From: Apiosordaria backusii | Taxonomy: Eukaryota; Ascomycota; Sordariomycetes; Sordariales; Lasiosphaeriaceae | Assembly: GCA_030549205.1 (NCBI GenBank) | Contig: JAUKTV010000015.1 | Coordinates: 744,001-808,000, forward strand | DNA length: 64,000 nucleotides | Direction of reading: 5' to 3' | Shown here: piece by piece, positions 22,768-34,414 of the stretch | Numbering within the stretch: position 1 is the first letter of the stretch | How the letters are laid out: the number at the start of each line of letters is the position of its first letter | Position numbers and translations under genes: made by a program | Notes under the pieces: model-generated | What the model saw: the letters and a program-made list of their open reading frames with translations, nothing else | Databases searched by the model: none | Told to the model about the DNA's origin: nothing

Positions 22768-23755
22768 GAATGGGGCTGAATACGAGTGTCGAGTTGTGGA
22801 GTTGATGGGTTAGAGTGGAGGAGAAAGTCTCTTAGTTAGTAGCATGTCGGTCTTTTACAGGGTTTTTTAGAAGCGATTTCACAGTCATGGCTGCATTCAC
22901 AGATTGCCTGGCTTTTCTACGCAAACAATAGAAGAGTTTAAGTTTCACAAATATCAAAACAATTTCTGCGCTTCTTTGTCTTTTCGCAATCATATGGCCA
23001 GTGCTTCCTGCTGGGAGCCTTGGTGACGCTCTCCCAACTCCAAAGTTTTGCGACATGGCAGAAAGAAGTAATCGTGGTCGTATGGGGCTCGGTAAGCATC
23101 ATGCGCTGCACGTGGCTGGACTCCGCAGTCTGATGGAGAACTGGAGCTTGACGCCTACACTAGAGGCCAACGTGACAATGCCAACAATGATTTGCGGGTT
23201 ATCCCGCCCGACGGGTTGCGGCTGAGCCACGTGGGGGTGAGGTTCCAGCAGTGCTGAAGGCCAACATTCGAGATGTGGTGATCGATCAAGCCCTAACTGA
23301 GGGACCTAGGTAATAATTATATACTGTACTTAGCATTAGTTACCGCATAGTAAATATGGAAAAATAAAAGAATTCCATGCCACGACGCTTGGCGCATGGC
23401 TTCAGTTTTCCATTGTATCCGCATGTCGTTGGGCTGACGCCAAGCAAATCCTTAGGTTCCATTTTAGCTGCCGAGATTTTATTTAAGGGTCCAGATTGGC
23501 CTATGGGGTTTGGAAGAGCCCACTTTGTTATGTCGAGAACTTGTGCCGCCGCTACTCCGTATTTGGACAGGGGGAGGCGCAAGCAATCTCGTGCTTTTTT
23601 GCTGTTGCCTGCTCCCCTCTCTCCTTCAACTCCTCCGCGCCCGACCGCGTCTTCGCGCACGTACAATATTTTCCTTGCGAGTCGCGACTCCAACGGCAGC
23701 GAGGAGAGGAGGACCAGCATCGGCAACTTTCTTTGACCGTTCGAACCCGACAAAC
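22768..23755. other. Intergenic: RTA1-like 3' end and glycosyltransferase leader
   Basis: No coding region was supported. The last 250 bases are in frame with the glycosyltransferase without a stop, but read as low-complexity leader sequence (CT-rich) with no conserved pattern, so the downstream ATG is preferred as the start. Confidence 0.5.
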
Positions 23756-25183
23756 ATGGCGATCAACCGGTCCTGGGCTGCCGACGGCCTGCGGGGCTTG
23801 TCGTTTTCCAATCGCCCACGTCCAGTTCCGACCAGGTTTTGGATCATCAGTTTGGCGAGCATCTTCATCGTCGCATTGCTCTTCGTGGGCCACACATCGG
23901 ATAGTCTACCGTCTATTCCTTATCTAAACAAGCAACCTGAGCAAGGTCAACAACAACCACCACCGCCGCCGCCGCTGCCAAAACCGCCGAAAAAGGGCTC
24001 CCCCGATGATTACGACCCAGAAAACTTCGAAGTCGGCGAGGATGGGCTCAAAATCTGGGAACCGCCAAATATGGACGCCCTCGTCCACGGCGTTCACGCC
24101 TCGGACGGCATCAAGAGGAAACCAACCTACCCACTGGATCCCTTCCCGCAGACACCCATGACCTCGCCTCTAGAAGACAACCGGCCGCGCCCATGGCTCG
24201 GAGCTGTCATCTGCTCCGCTTGGGATATCAAGCGGCGCATGCTGATCCGCTACACCTGGATGAAGCTCTTCAAGGACGTCCCGATGGACCAGCGCTTCGT
24301 CATCTCCAACCCCGGGCCCGACTGGCGAGCCGTTATCCAGCAGGAAAACGCCACGTTCGGCGACATGATTGTCCTCGACCACCTCCAGGAAGATGACTTC
24401 ACTGCCAACACTGTCAAGACTGTCGAGTTCTACCGCTGGCTGTCGGAGAAATCCCCGGTGAAATACGAGTTTGTTTCCAAGATGGACACGGACCTGTGGG
24501 TAAATGCGAGGGCGTACTGGGACAGGCAGATCCTCCCCCGGCTGGACGTTGCTACCTCGCCGGATAATAAAGAGACGGTGACGGGATACAAAGCCAACGT
24601 CAACTACACCACCATCGGGCAGTTCTACTACGACTCGTACCACCACACCGCCTTCCCCCACGGAGCGATCTACACCGTCACATGGGACATCGTCACCCTC
24701 CTGCCTAAGCTCCAAGATAGATTCCACATCATCGCCGGCGAGGACGTCACCATGGCCTGGCTGCTCATGAAGGGTCAGCAAAAAGTCACCATGGCCATTT
24801 TGACTCAAGAAGAAAAATTCGAGTTTGATCACAAGGACACGAGACCAGGGGAGAAAACACCCTGGGCGAGAAAAGGGACGGACGTGACATCTAGCTGGCA
24901 CGCTATGTATGGCAGCGAAATCCTCGCTATTCACCAACTGAAAAATGACGATGATTGGCTTATGGTCGCGGAGTGTTTTGACGAGAGGGGGATCAAGGAG
25001 ATGCCGCCTTATCCGGAGAAGGAGCCGGAAGATAAGGGGGAGAAGCCGGGGTATCCGAGGCCGTTTTGGACGCAGATCCCGAATGACTTTTGGGAGACGG
25101 ATGTGGATGGGACGTTGCTTTGCAATGGGATTTGGAAGCTGGAGCCGGGGGTGGGGAGGGATATGAAGAGGAAGGGGGAGTGA
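23756..25183 (+). CDS. Type II membrane glycosyltransferase, GT31-like
   Basis: Probable Golgi-resident transferase of the beta-1,3-galactosyltransferase (GT31) type; donor and acceptor unknown. It is a single exon of 475 residues. A short cytoplasmic tail is followed by one membrane anchor at about residues 27-46 (RFWIISLASIFIVALLFVG), then a Pro-rich stem with a run of prolines (about 66-80). The catalytic part begins PWLGAVICSAWDIKRRMLIRYTW and includes RFVISNP, GDMIVLDHLQEDDFTANTVKT and KYEFVSKMDTDLWVNARAYW, where DTD near residue 245 is the likely metal-binding DxD motif. AGEDVTMAWLL is the usual downstream acidic motif. The start was chosen at aaacATGGC because the anchor then falls near the N-terminus, although the frame stays open upstream. 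Codon use changes to G-ending after about 24960. Confidence 0.85.
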   Translation: MAINRSWAADGLRGLSFSNRPRPVPTRFWIISLASIFIVALLFVGHTSDSLPSIPYLNKQPEQGQQQPPPPPPLPKPPKKGSPDDYDPENFEVGEDGLKIWEPPNMDALVHGVHASDGIKRKPTYPLDPFPQTPMTSPLEDNRPRPWLGAVICSAWDIKRRMLIRYTWMKLFKDVPMDQRFVISNPGPDWRAVIQQENATFGDMIVLDHLQEDDFTANTVKTVEFYRWLSEKSPVKYEFVSKMDTDLWVNARAYWDRQILPRLDVATSPDNKETVTGYKANVNYTTIGQFYYDSYHHTAFPHGAIYTVTWDIVTLLPKLQDRFHIIAGEDVTMAWLLMKGQQKVTMAILTQEEKFEFDHKDTRPGEKTPWARKGTDVTSSWHAMYGSEILAIHQLKNDDDWLMVAECFDERGIKEMPPYPEKEPEDKGEKPGYPRPFWTQIPNDFWETDVDGTLLCNGIWKLEPGVGRDMKRKGE

Positions 25184-26055
25184 AATTGGGTAATGTGTAT
25201 ATATAATTATGATTTTCTGTTTTTTGTATGTTAATGGGTCTTGAATCTCGGCTTTTTCTTTGTGTGCATTTGAAGTTGACCCGGGGAGGGCGGGCAGGTG
25301 GGAGGGCGTCAGGGAACTGCATGGTGGTTGTTTGGGAGGATGAGGGTAATAGCTCTGGGTATGGGCTGGGAATATTAGAGAATTATATGTAGATATAGAT
25401 AAGTAAAGTCTAATTATGGAAGTATTTATGAAGAGTTTCTGCAGGTGTTCGTGATAACGCAGAAGGATGCGACTTTTCTTTCGAAATGTCTGTTTCCATG
25501 CAACCGGATAACGGGAGATTTGGGTGAGGGTTGAGTAATGGTCGACGTTCATCCGGTGATGAAGGCAGGTAGTCGACTTGGGACGAGACTCAAGGAGTGT
25601 TTGTTCATAATAAATGCCTTGGTGTATTTGCAGCAAAAAGTCGCGGTTGATTTCGAGGGTTGTGGTTGGCCTTGGGATATTGGGATTCAAAACACCAGCT
25701 GCCCAGCATACATCTCGAAGTGTGGTGCGGATGAGCAAGTGCGTGAACGTGCAACCAAGAAGTGGGACCTGTAAAAAGCAACGATGGCATCACAGGATCG
25801 TAAACAGGTGCCTGCGCAGCCAGTGGGTTGGAATGCGAAGTTCAGATGGCAGTGGGGAGCACAGATTCTCAAGATGGCCTCACCTCCAGGCTACAGAGGG
25901 AAGGCATGGCCAGCAGGTCGAGCTCATGAAGAGCGATTGCTCCCCAGAGCCGGCCTGCCAGCGGTTTATGTATTAGTTCAAGCACTTCCATGTCAACAAC
26001 AACCCAGAGGGTTTGGCTCAATGGAAGTGAGTGTCGACAACTGGTTGACGATCTA

Positions 26056-26092
26056 CTCCCAGGTAGAACAGGACGCTGTACCTGCCTGGGAG
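26056..26092. repeat. Strong hairpin / inverted repeat
   Basis: CTCCCAGG at 26056-26063 pairs perfectly with CCTGGGAG at 26085-26092. The interior holds a further acag/ctgt pairing around gacg, and GGTA/TACC can extend the stem in an alternative register. No tRNA or known RNA was recognised. Confidence 0.55.
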
Positions 26093-26164
26093 GCCACCAG
26101 TTCGAATCAATGACTGATCAACCGTTCGAATCGCCCACTGTGTCGGATCACACGGTAACGACAA

Positions 26165-26198
26165 GCCCGACGACAAACACGGCCCGACGACAAACACG
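26165..26198. repeat. 17-bp perfect tandem duplication
   Basis: gcccgacgacaaacacg occurs twice head to tail with no mismatch. It may be a duplicated protein-binding site or a simple slippage product. Confidence 0.8.
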
Positions 26199-27307
26199 TG
26201 CGGAGCAAACCTCCTGATTCCACTCGGGAGGTTTCGTAGCTGTCCACCCCGCACCGAATGCGGGCTGGCAGTGAGCTTTTGCCGTTGTTTCGATCTTTTC
26301 TAATCACTGTTTGGGTCAAATCTATAGATAATATGCCATTACGAATAGACTTTTCGATGCTGGAAGGGCGGTCTCAGGCTGTCTGCTTCCCAAACAGCTC
26401 TGTTCCCGCTTTCTTTTCTACACTTTTACTGACTGACAAGTCTTATAGCTTTTGGTTGATATTTTGGGCAACAAAGTCAGTAAACCAATCCCGGCGTCGT
26501 TTTGAGTCAAGTCAGCTCGAGGGCGTATTGGGTGCTTGACTCGGTTTGACTTCCCTGTTATTGTCATGCTAGTCACAAATCGAGAGAATCTTCAGAGGTT
26601 TCTCTCAAATAGATAGATACCCGGTCTTGCTCCCACTCGAAATTTCTTTGTGCATCTCCGTCCTTTGGTGTCACCAGAGCTGGATCGGACCATGTCGTCA
26701 AGAGTGGGACGTGCTCTCCCGAGAAGCGGGGCCGATCCCCCTTCTCCTGCTCCGGGCCACGACCATGTTCACCCCGGTGCAAGCCGAAGCCTGATTATCT
26801 ACAGTCAAAGCTACGGCATCCTCGAAATTGAACCAAGGGAGCACGAAACACCGCGACACGTCTATTTTATGAGGGAACGAAAACTACCTATCCAGCTGCT
26901 GAGGAATTGTTGGAAGGATGCCTCGTCTGTCGCAACTGGCAAGGCATTTATTTGCTGACTGTGGCTCCCGTCTGCTTTTAATTAACCAACCAATGAGCAG
27001 CCAAGAGTTCTGCGTGCCTGCCAGAGGCACCTTGTCATCGAAGAGGTGTGGCGTTTTCTGCAGGCCATGTGGCGAGTGAAGAAGGTGCCCGTGGGTGGAA
27101 TTTCCCGAGGGGCTGTGCTTCCATTGGGCTTCATCTCCCCGCACAGCTGGGTGCCCAACAATCTGTCCAACTCCGGCTGTCTTTCGATCATCTCACTCTA
27201 GCCAGGCCCATCATCATTCAGTTGTCTTTCCAAGTGCAACGACCAACTACAGCCTTGGTGCCGGTTGCTTTGGTCCTTTCTCTCTCCTCTGACCGCAACA
27301 TTCGAAA

Positions 27308-30300
27308 ATGGATCCGATTTCTGCCTTTGGGTTGGCGGTCAACGTCCTGTCCACGGTCGATATCGCCGTCAAGACAGGCAAAACACTCCGGGAGCTGTAC
27401 AAGTCGACTTCAGGCTTTACTAAGCAGACGGAGGATCTCAAATCTGCCATAGGCCAGTTCGATGCGGCACTCCGCGAGCTTTCCAGTCCCGCCCTTGGGC
27501 TCAACGACTTGACGAAGAAGGCAGCACAGGATTGTTCAAAGACGATACAGGGTATTCACAACATTATCAACCACTGTAAAGCCCAGGAATCATCTTCAGT
27601 TGTTAGTGCCATCAAAGCCAAGGCCAGAGCCACCAAGAACAAGCCGAAGCTTCAGGAGCTGCAGGAAAAGCTTGAAAAAGAAAAAAGCCAACTGACAATG
27701 TCACTTGCAATTGCCACGAAGTAAGGAATATGTTACTAATTCTCGACCATGAACTCCTTCCTAATTCTATCTGATTAGGAACGATATCACACGCATGAAG
27801 CAGCTGCTTGAAGCCTCAGACCAACACTTATCACGCTTCATTCCTAAGCTCGATGCAATCAGTCAAGAAGTTGCTAAGTCGAATGGGAACTCTGAGCTTT
27901 TGCAGATGATAAAGGAAGCAATATGCCTGTCGGAGGCTTCCTTCGAGGCGATGAACCACACCGCAATTCTCCGCGCCCTGCAGCCGGTTACCGTTGACAA
28001 ACGATTTGAGGAGGTTGACGATCCAGCGGGCGATACCTTCGCCTGGATTCTTCAGGAGCCTGAGGATGCTGGCGGTGTCTCCGGCACTTCAACCCCTTCT
28101 GAACATTCTGGAAGTGATGAAGCCCAGGAGACTTCCTTGTCGCTAAGAACAGACTTGGGCGCTTCCGTTGATGATGATGCGCAAGCTGAGCTGAGCGCTT
28201 CGTCTGCCTCCAATGATTCTAGTAAGCCTGCAGTCTCCCAAGAGGCTTCCGAGTCGCCGAGCGAAGATTCTGATCGACTCAGAGTCTCTCGTCAGTTTAT
28301 GGACTGGCTGAAGACAGGCTCTGGCGTTTTCCATATTTCGGGAAAACCTGGATCTGGCAAGTCGACTTTGATGAAGTTCCTGGCCACACACTCGGCCACT
28401 CGAGAACATCTGGAGTCGTGGGCTGCGCGAAGCACACCCAAGAAGCAACTCATCTTCTCGCGTTTTTTCTTCTGGAAATTGGGAACAGCCGAACAGAAAA
28501 CGATGCGCGGCCTCTTGAAAGGAATCGTATATGACATCCTCAGGGAGAATTCCGCGGTAACGAAAATACTCTTCCCCCAACACTGGGCTCCGAAGCGGTA
28601 TGCCTCACCGTCTATGGCACACTCTTTGGCACCAACGATCTCAGATGCCCAGGTCAAGACCGCCTTTGAAAGGCTGTTGACGAACCAAGAGATGCTCACT
28701 CAATTCAACATCTGTCTGTTTATTGATGGACTCGACGAGTTTGACGAACCCACGCAACCTCTCTCGGCTTTTTGCAACCAGTTGGGCAGTTGGGCGAAGT
28801 ATGAGAACGTCAAGCTTTGCGTTTCGAGCCGTGAAGAAACGCCGATACTCAAAGCCCTATCTTTTGCACAACGCATCACCCTACACACCCTGACGAAGGC
28901 CGACGTGGAAGGACTGGTACACAGCAGGCTTGATCCCAACCCTTTTTTCCAGTGCTTAACGGGTCAAGAACAGGATGAAATTCGATGGTCAATCGTCGAA
29001 AATGCCGGCGGGGTTTTCCTATGGGTGGTACTTCTATTGAAACTTATAGAAGACGAACTTTCAAACCAGCCGGCATCATTACAAGCACTTCATCGCCTTA
29101 TCGAAACAGCCCCGGAGGACCTGGACGAATTCTTTAAGAGGATCTTCCAAAGTATTCCCAAGCACTATCGACGAGGAGCGTATTTTGTTCTTGCCATGAT
29201 ATTGCGAGGGCATGGTTATTGTATTGGTGGAGACTACTCTCGGGATCTGCTCAACTGGTGGAGTGTGCTCAACTGGTGGAGTGAGCTCAACTGGTGGAGT
29301 GAGCACCGGGAACCCACTCTATTCGGCCTCTCCTACATCTTTGATGCGTTTGCAAACAGTGGTCGCAGTGATGAGCACAGCCCCCTTGCTTTTCCCGTTC
29401 CTCTATGCGCTACCGAAAGCGAGTACCGTGATCGGGAGTCAAAGTCAGCCTCCAGGTTGCAGAGTTGGTGTAAGGGCCTGGTGGAAGCTCGAGAAGTAGA
29501 TGGTCTGCGGGTGGCAATGTTCACCCATCGTTCAGTATCCGACTTTTTGTCCAGCGAATTGCAAGGTCTCGCGGACGGTTGGAAAATTAACGACAATTGG
29601 GTTGCAGAGGGAATCTTGACTATCTGCCTGGCCGACTTCAAAGCATTTAATTGCATGCCTCGGAAAGACCCCGACGATTCAATGGCAAGATTAATGGCGG
29701 CGATGAAGTGCATTGCCAGAACCAGCTCGCTGATCCCTGCCCCGCCAACATCCCGAATATTCACCTTATTGGATGAAATTGACGCGGCTCGAGAGCTTTT
29801 GAGCCTCGGATCTCCCCACCTAAGACTGGACGATGTTCAAGTCTGGTCTGACTTTCATGCGAGCCCCGTATTCGCTATCACAATGGCCTCAGAGGTGCCT
29901 CTTTTAAGCTATGTGATCTGGAAACTCGAGAACCACGACATCTTGGAGGAAGATGGCAATAAATTATTGATTCTCGCGTGTATCATGAGTGGTACCTACA
30001 AGCGGCAGCAAACTGAGACCTTCCTGGACGCCTCCCCAATTCTAAAGGCTGTGTTGGAAAGTGGTTTATCGCCCAACATTGGCTATCCGTATTCTCAGGC
30101 TGAATCGAGGCATTTGCGAACATTTACTGTAACAGAATGGCTCGAATGGCTGCCCAGTTGTGCTTGGCTGAGGCCTCCAGAAACGGGTCCAAACTCTAGT
30201 CCAACGAGGAGCCGGTATGTCCCAGACATTTCGATCCTTACCCAATCACCCTGGAAGAGCACACTATTCTTCTTTATTGATTACATCGCGTTTTCCGACA

Positions 30301-30881
30301 AAGGCGCCGTTCCTGCCTCGATATGGAACGAACTTCAGGTCTGGCTTCAGTTTGGCGCAGAAGTGCCTGTCGAGGTCCTTGTGATCCCGCTGAATCACCG
30401 AAAAGGGACCGGGGTTGGGTTCAGGTACCAATTGGAAAAGGCACAAGTTTATGCCAATGGTTATGGACATCTACACCACCCGAACGCCTACAATACATGG
30501 CATATGGAGTATTTTCGAAACTTCAAGAGCACCACCTTGAGCAGTATGATCAGGTGGCACCAACCTCACAATATGGGTGTCCTTTTAAACTATACGGATC
30601 CATCGAGCTCCTTGGCGGAGGGTTCACAGGAGTGGAAACCCCCTCCGTTTCAGGATCTGAAGGATGACGATCGCAAACTGGAGTCAGAGAAATGGCTCGC
30701 TAAGTCTCCTCGGATGCGCTTGGTCAGGAAGAGCGTTTACGAATCGGCCTGGAGATACGTCACCTGGAACGAGGAACTACGTGAATGGGTCTGTGAAGGC
30801 TATGTTCGCCTGAGCATGGCTGATAAGAAGTGGACTCTTACGAGGCCTGAAGATGATTCTGATCAAGACTCTGAAATCTAA
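27308..30881 (+). CDS. NACHT-domain NLR-like STAND protein with internal LNWWS(E/V) repeats
   Basis: Signal-transducing NTPase of the fungal NLR class used in non-self recognition and cell-death control. Exons 27308-27720 and 27779-30881 give 1171 residues; the 58-nt intron has gtaagg and ttag. The N-terminus MDPISAFGLAVNVLSTVDIA resembles the fungal SesA/Helo-like STAND N-domains and runs into a helical, Lys/Glu-rich region. An acidic Ser-rich linker (about 225-310) follows. The NACHT core has a P-loop, GKPGSGKST, near residue 326 and Walker B LFIDGLDEFDE near 450, then CVSSREETPIL and the FLWVVLLLK motif typical of the family. At about 628-646 there are three tandem copies of a six-residue unit LNWWS(E/V), encoded by an 18-bp repeat. 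The C-terminal 500 residues show no clear WD40, TPR or ankyrin arrays; weak ankyrin-like spacing (LLSLGSPHLRLDD, VLESGLSPNIGY) can be seen. An aataaa signal follows the stop. Confidence 0.93.
29250..29303 (+). repeat. 18-bp coding minisatellite, three copies, inside the NLR
   Basis: Three head-to-tail 18-bp units, ctcaactggtggagtgtg or ctcaactggtggagtgag, differ at one position. Each adds LNWWS plus V or E to the protein just after the NACHT region. Near-identity at the DNA level suggests recent expansion. Confidence 0.9.
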
Positions 30882-31811
30882 AGCTAGCACTGAAGCGTTA
30901 ACGTCTCTTCAGTAATAAAGTCCTTGGTCACCAGAGCGAGATATCACGTCCACACTGCCCCAGTTACAACTTGAAAACCCAACTTCTGCTAGTAAACCAG
31001 GACTACTGCCCAATCTCGAGAAACACATCTTTCAGGCAGATACCCAGCCCCAATGCGTATCCATCTCAACACCTGAGAGTGCCCACCCTCAACTTCCGTG
31101 CCCGTCGATACCTCTTTGGTACCTGGTAATGAAAAGGATATAATTCCTACGAGAACCAAGATCACCGGCACCAGATGCAACAGATGCTCCGGGGCCACCT
31201 ACTCCCATTTGATCCCTCCCTAGTACAACCACCCGTTGCTCGTATTGTACCTGCTGCATTTGCTTCTCGGGGATGTCCAAAATAACTACCGCCTTCTTCT
31301 ACAAAAGCACAATATCATCAATTCTGAACTGTCTCGCTCTTCCACGCAGTGTCAAAGGACACCCGCTCGCCAAAGTCTCATCCCTCGCTGTAGTCCAAGG
31401 TGAGCTCACCCCTTTGACTCACTTATTCCACGCGACCAAACTTCAGCTCAAAGTAGTCAGTCGCCCCGGTATACGCCGTCCACGACCAGGTTGGGGAGCG
31501 CCTGACGGCTACCATTGGGGAAGTCGATTTGTTGCGTTGTAGGCTCAACCGCGTCTCGATACCGATAACCCCAAATTTGCACAAATACTATCCATACCTC
31601 AAGATGGAGCGCATGTCCGGAAGGGAGAAGAATAGACAGTATAGATTGTGGCGGGGGTGAATGGCAGGAGTCTGCCAGTTAACTTCAGTCATGATTACCT
31701 AGTTTTCACAGCAAGGTTCACACACGAACAGTCTCAATGTTGAAATCCCGACTTTTATATGAGCATCCAAAAGAGCCAAAGATTATTCCACTACCTGGTG
31801 TGTCAGCCTAT
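30882..31811. other. Intergenic between convergent NLR and Pro-rich protein genes
   Basis: A 930-base shared 3' region of two convergent genes. It has an aataaa at about 30913 that would suit the NLR transcript. Nothing else was recognised. Confidence 0.5.
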
Positions 31812-33487
31812 CTACCCTTCGGTCTTTATCCCGTCTCCATCAAGTTCGCCGCCGTTCCCAGGGCCTGCACTGTCCGAAGTTGTCTTTCCCACACTTCCTC
31901 TTTGCCCAGCCTCAGCATCGTCTTCTGAAGCCTGCTCATCCAAACTGGCATCTTGTGGGCTTTCCGGAAGTGGCAGCTCTGTTGGGTTTTGTGAATCCGG
32001 CGATAGGTGTTGATGTGGTGAGCCCGTCACTGGTGATTTTGTTCCACTCTGTGTGAGAGGTATTTCTCGCGCATTTGGATCAGGTGAGGATGGCAATTCC
32101 AGAGGTTCCGGTGAATGAAGAGGAGGAGGAGAGCTGAGTGGTGGTGGTGAGTCCAAAGGTGGTGGTGAATCTGGGAGTGGTGGAGGTTCCAGAGGCGCTG
32201 GAGAGAGCGGCGGCGGTGTTCTTGGAGATGATTCGTCGTCAATCTTCCTGCGCTTGCCACTGGATGCCTGCGACGCATCATCGTCTGCGGACTCTGGATC
32301 TCTGGCACGTTTGGATACGATGGGTAATCCCCTTGCGTCGTACTTGATCGTCACATTAAAGGTTTCCTTGGGCTTATAGTTGGTGATTTCCTGAAAAGCG
32401 TCGTATAGTTCTGGATAATCTCCGATTGATCGAACGTCTCTCCACTCTTCGGGCTTTGTGTTAGGGAACTTGCGTTCCCAGGGGTCTCTGTAGATGTTAT
32501 GCAGAGCAATGGCATCCCATGGGTCGTGACGATGGCGATTCTCTTTCGAGGCCAAAATCGGGAAAAGTGTGGGTGGTCTGAGGGTGATATCTTCTGAGAG
32601 CAAAAAGCCAACTAAGTCGTCGAACTGGGAGTCTAATAGCTTCCAGATTCGAAAAGTAGCCTTTACTCTTCCGGAGTGGAAGTAGATATCGTTGCACTAT
32701 AAAGTTGGTCAGTTCCGATGGAAGGTCGAGGGAGATACGCCAGGCCTACCTCGTATGCGGAGTTGCCTCTATCAAACAAAACGACGCCCCCGAAGATGCG
32801 GTCCTCTGCCCAGTAGCCAGCCACATCGGCTAATCCATGAGTGTAGCGGTCGTGATCGAGATAATTCACATGGTAGAAGAGTGTTGGATGGGGTTCAATG
32901 TCTTCCTCCCAGCGCGGCTTAAGACCATCGTCTGCTATCCACCGAGGCGCCATTTTCCAGGACACAGTGGCGTCGATTTCGTCTTGACTGTGCAGCTTGG
33001 GATGCTCCCGGTATAAAAGCACCGCTACGTTGTGTACTGCGATAGCGGTCAGTTCCACCAGGCGCATCTTGAACTCCCGGGACCCAATCTCGGAGCTCTG
33101 AAACGCTTGCATGACCTGTGCGGTGCATTAGTTTCAATTTTAGTTCAAGAGCACTATCCCTCAATAAATCTAGATACATACCTTCGATGAGAATTGAAGA
33201 ATGGCTGGGTCAAACGTGTCGCGGAATAACTTGGCTTGGTCCATAGCGCCCTCGCACAGGTTCTCATGCTCAAGCATTGGATGTCCCTTCCCGAGAAGAC
33301 ATCCACGGCCCTCAAAAACCCCGATCATTAAAGGAAGGCCATCAATCAACTGTGCAATGCTTAACTCTGCCAGCTCTGTTGAGAGGATGTTTCGAATGGC
33401 CTGGACAAGGACGTGATAGTGTTCGGGATCGAGGACTTCAACAGACACCTCAGAGGGTCTTTTCCTTAAGAGCGCGTCGGCATCCAT
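31812..33487 (-). CDS. Uncharacterised fungal protein with Pro-rich C-terminus
   Basis: Function unknown and no named domain recognised. Exons on the minus strand: 33487-33182, 33115-32750 and 32696-31812, all phase 0, giving 518 residues. The intron donors are gtatgt and gtaggc. The globular part (about 1-340) includes AELSIAQLIDGLPLMIGVFEGRGCLLGKG, LVELTAIAVHNVAVLLYR and GGVVLFDRGNSAYE. After about residue 360 the sequence becomes disordered: a bipartite basic stretch (KRARDPES ... SGKRRKIDDE) that could be a nuclear signal, then repeats of the PPPLxSP type, then an acidic tail. Its clean three-exon continuity argues for a real gene. It lies convergent with the NLR and divergent from the HExxH gene, in the accessory block. 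Confidence 0.8.
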
Positions 33488-34414
33488 TGCGCGGCCCGGG
33501 GTATGGTTAATGAATCTTCAAATTGATATTGCTGTCCGCGAGGTGATGGAAGGCGACAAACTTGACGATTCTCTGTAGTTCGGCAATGCTACGCAGTAGA
33601 AGAAAGAAGTGAGAGCGATGAGTGCGGGGCAATCCAATCCCCACCCAGCCTGCCCATCCACTTCCCTACCTTATACAACCCTAACCACAAACCAGCCGGC
33701 GAGTGTCAGGCTGTGCCGCAACCTAGTATTCAGGCCTCGCTTGATTGGCATCACAGCCGCGGAGGGCGCGGCAAGCCCCTGATTGAAACAATCATCATGT
33801 TCAATGTTGTCTCGAGTGACACCGGCACAACGGGCACTTTACGCATTCTAGACAGTGTATGCGGCTAGCACACTGTGAGGAGTGCATTGAGATATTGTTA
33901 TCATCCAATTACGATGATGGGAATGTCGAGTGATGCATGGGTCTGCTCTTCTCAGATGGGTCTGAACAGCCGCAGTCTGGGTTGCCTGAATCATCAAGCG
34001 CTCAGTGGCCGCATCACCCTCCGCCGATGTCTTCAAACTTGTCTAACCAGCGCTTCGGCCGGGCGGCTGTGGTGGAAGCAAGCGGTCGATGGCGAGATGA
34101 TGTGTGTTGCGGTCAGGGCGCATTAAGCCCTCGTTCAAGATGAAATGTATATCAAGACCGATGGTTCCCGGCTTCAGTTTCCAACATCGGACAATCTTCA
34201 GCCCACTCACCAAGCACATCACTTCGTCACAGGTGACGAATCGTGTCTTTATTTTACATACGTCTGTACCAACAATCAGGCGCTGGTCTTTAAACGCTGT
34301 CAAACTTCATCAGTCAACATCACAAGCCAACGGCATTGCTACTGTCAGCAAACGACATTAAACGACTACCGCTTGCGAACGACACTTTTACCTCAACCGC
34401 CACGAGCAAACGAA
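33488..34414. other. Divergent promoter region between Pro-rich and HExxH genes
   Basis: A shared upstream region of two divergent genes. The final 270 bases are open in frame with the HExxH gene but look non-conserved. No regulatory motif was recognised with confidence. Confidence 0.5.

Larger units (their letters stand above)
25184..27307. other. Intergenic, about 2.1 kb, with structured repeats
   Basis: The DNA between the glycosyltransferase and the NLR. It contains a strong hairpin at 26056-26092 and a 17-bp perfect tandem duplication at 26165-26198 (both listed). Two copies of gttcgaatc occur at about 26100 and 26122, but no tRNA can be folded around them. No coding region was supported. 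Confidence 0.5.

Noticed and set aside
24170..25738. Open frame of 522 codons on the minus strand
   Set aside because: Antisense to the glycosyltransferase; no conserved pattern, and the opposite strand is clearly coding.
26010..26112. tRNA-like A-box and B-box strings (ggctcaatgg ... gttcgaatc)
   Set aside because: The T stem does not pair and no acceptor stem can be formed.
34145..34414. N-terminal extension of the HExxH protein
   Set aside because: In frame, but the extra 90 residues lack any pattern and the downstream ATG has better context.
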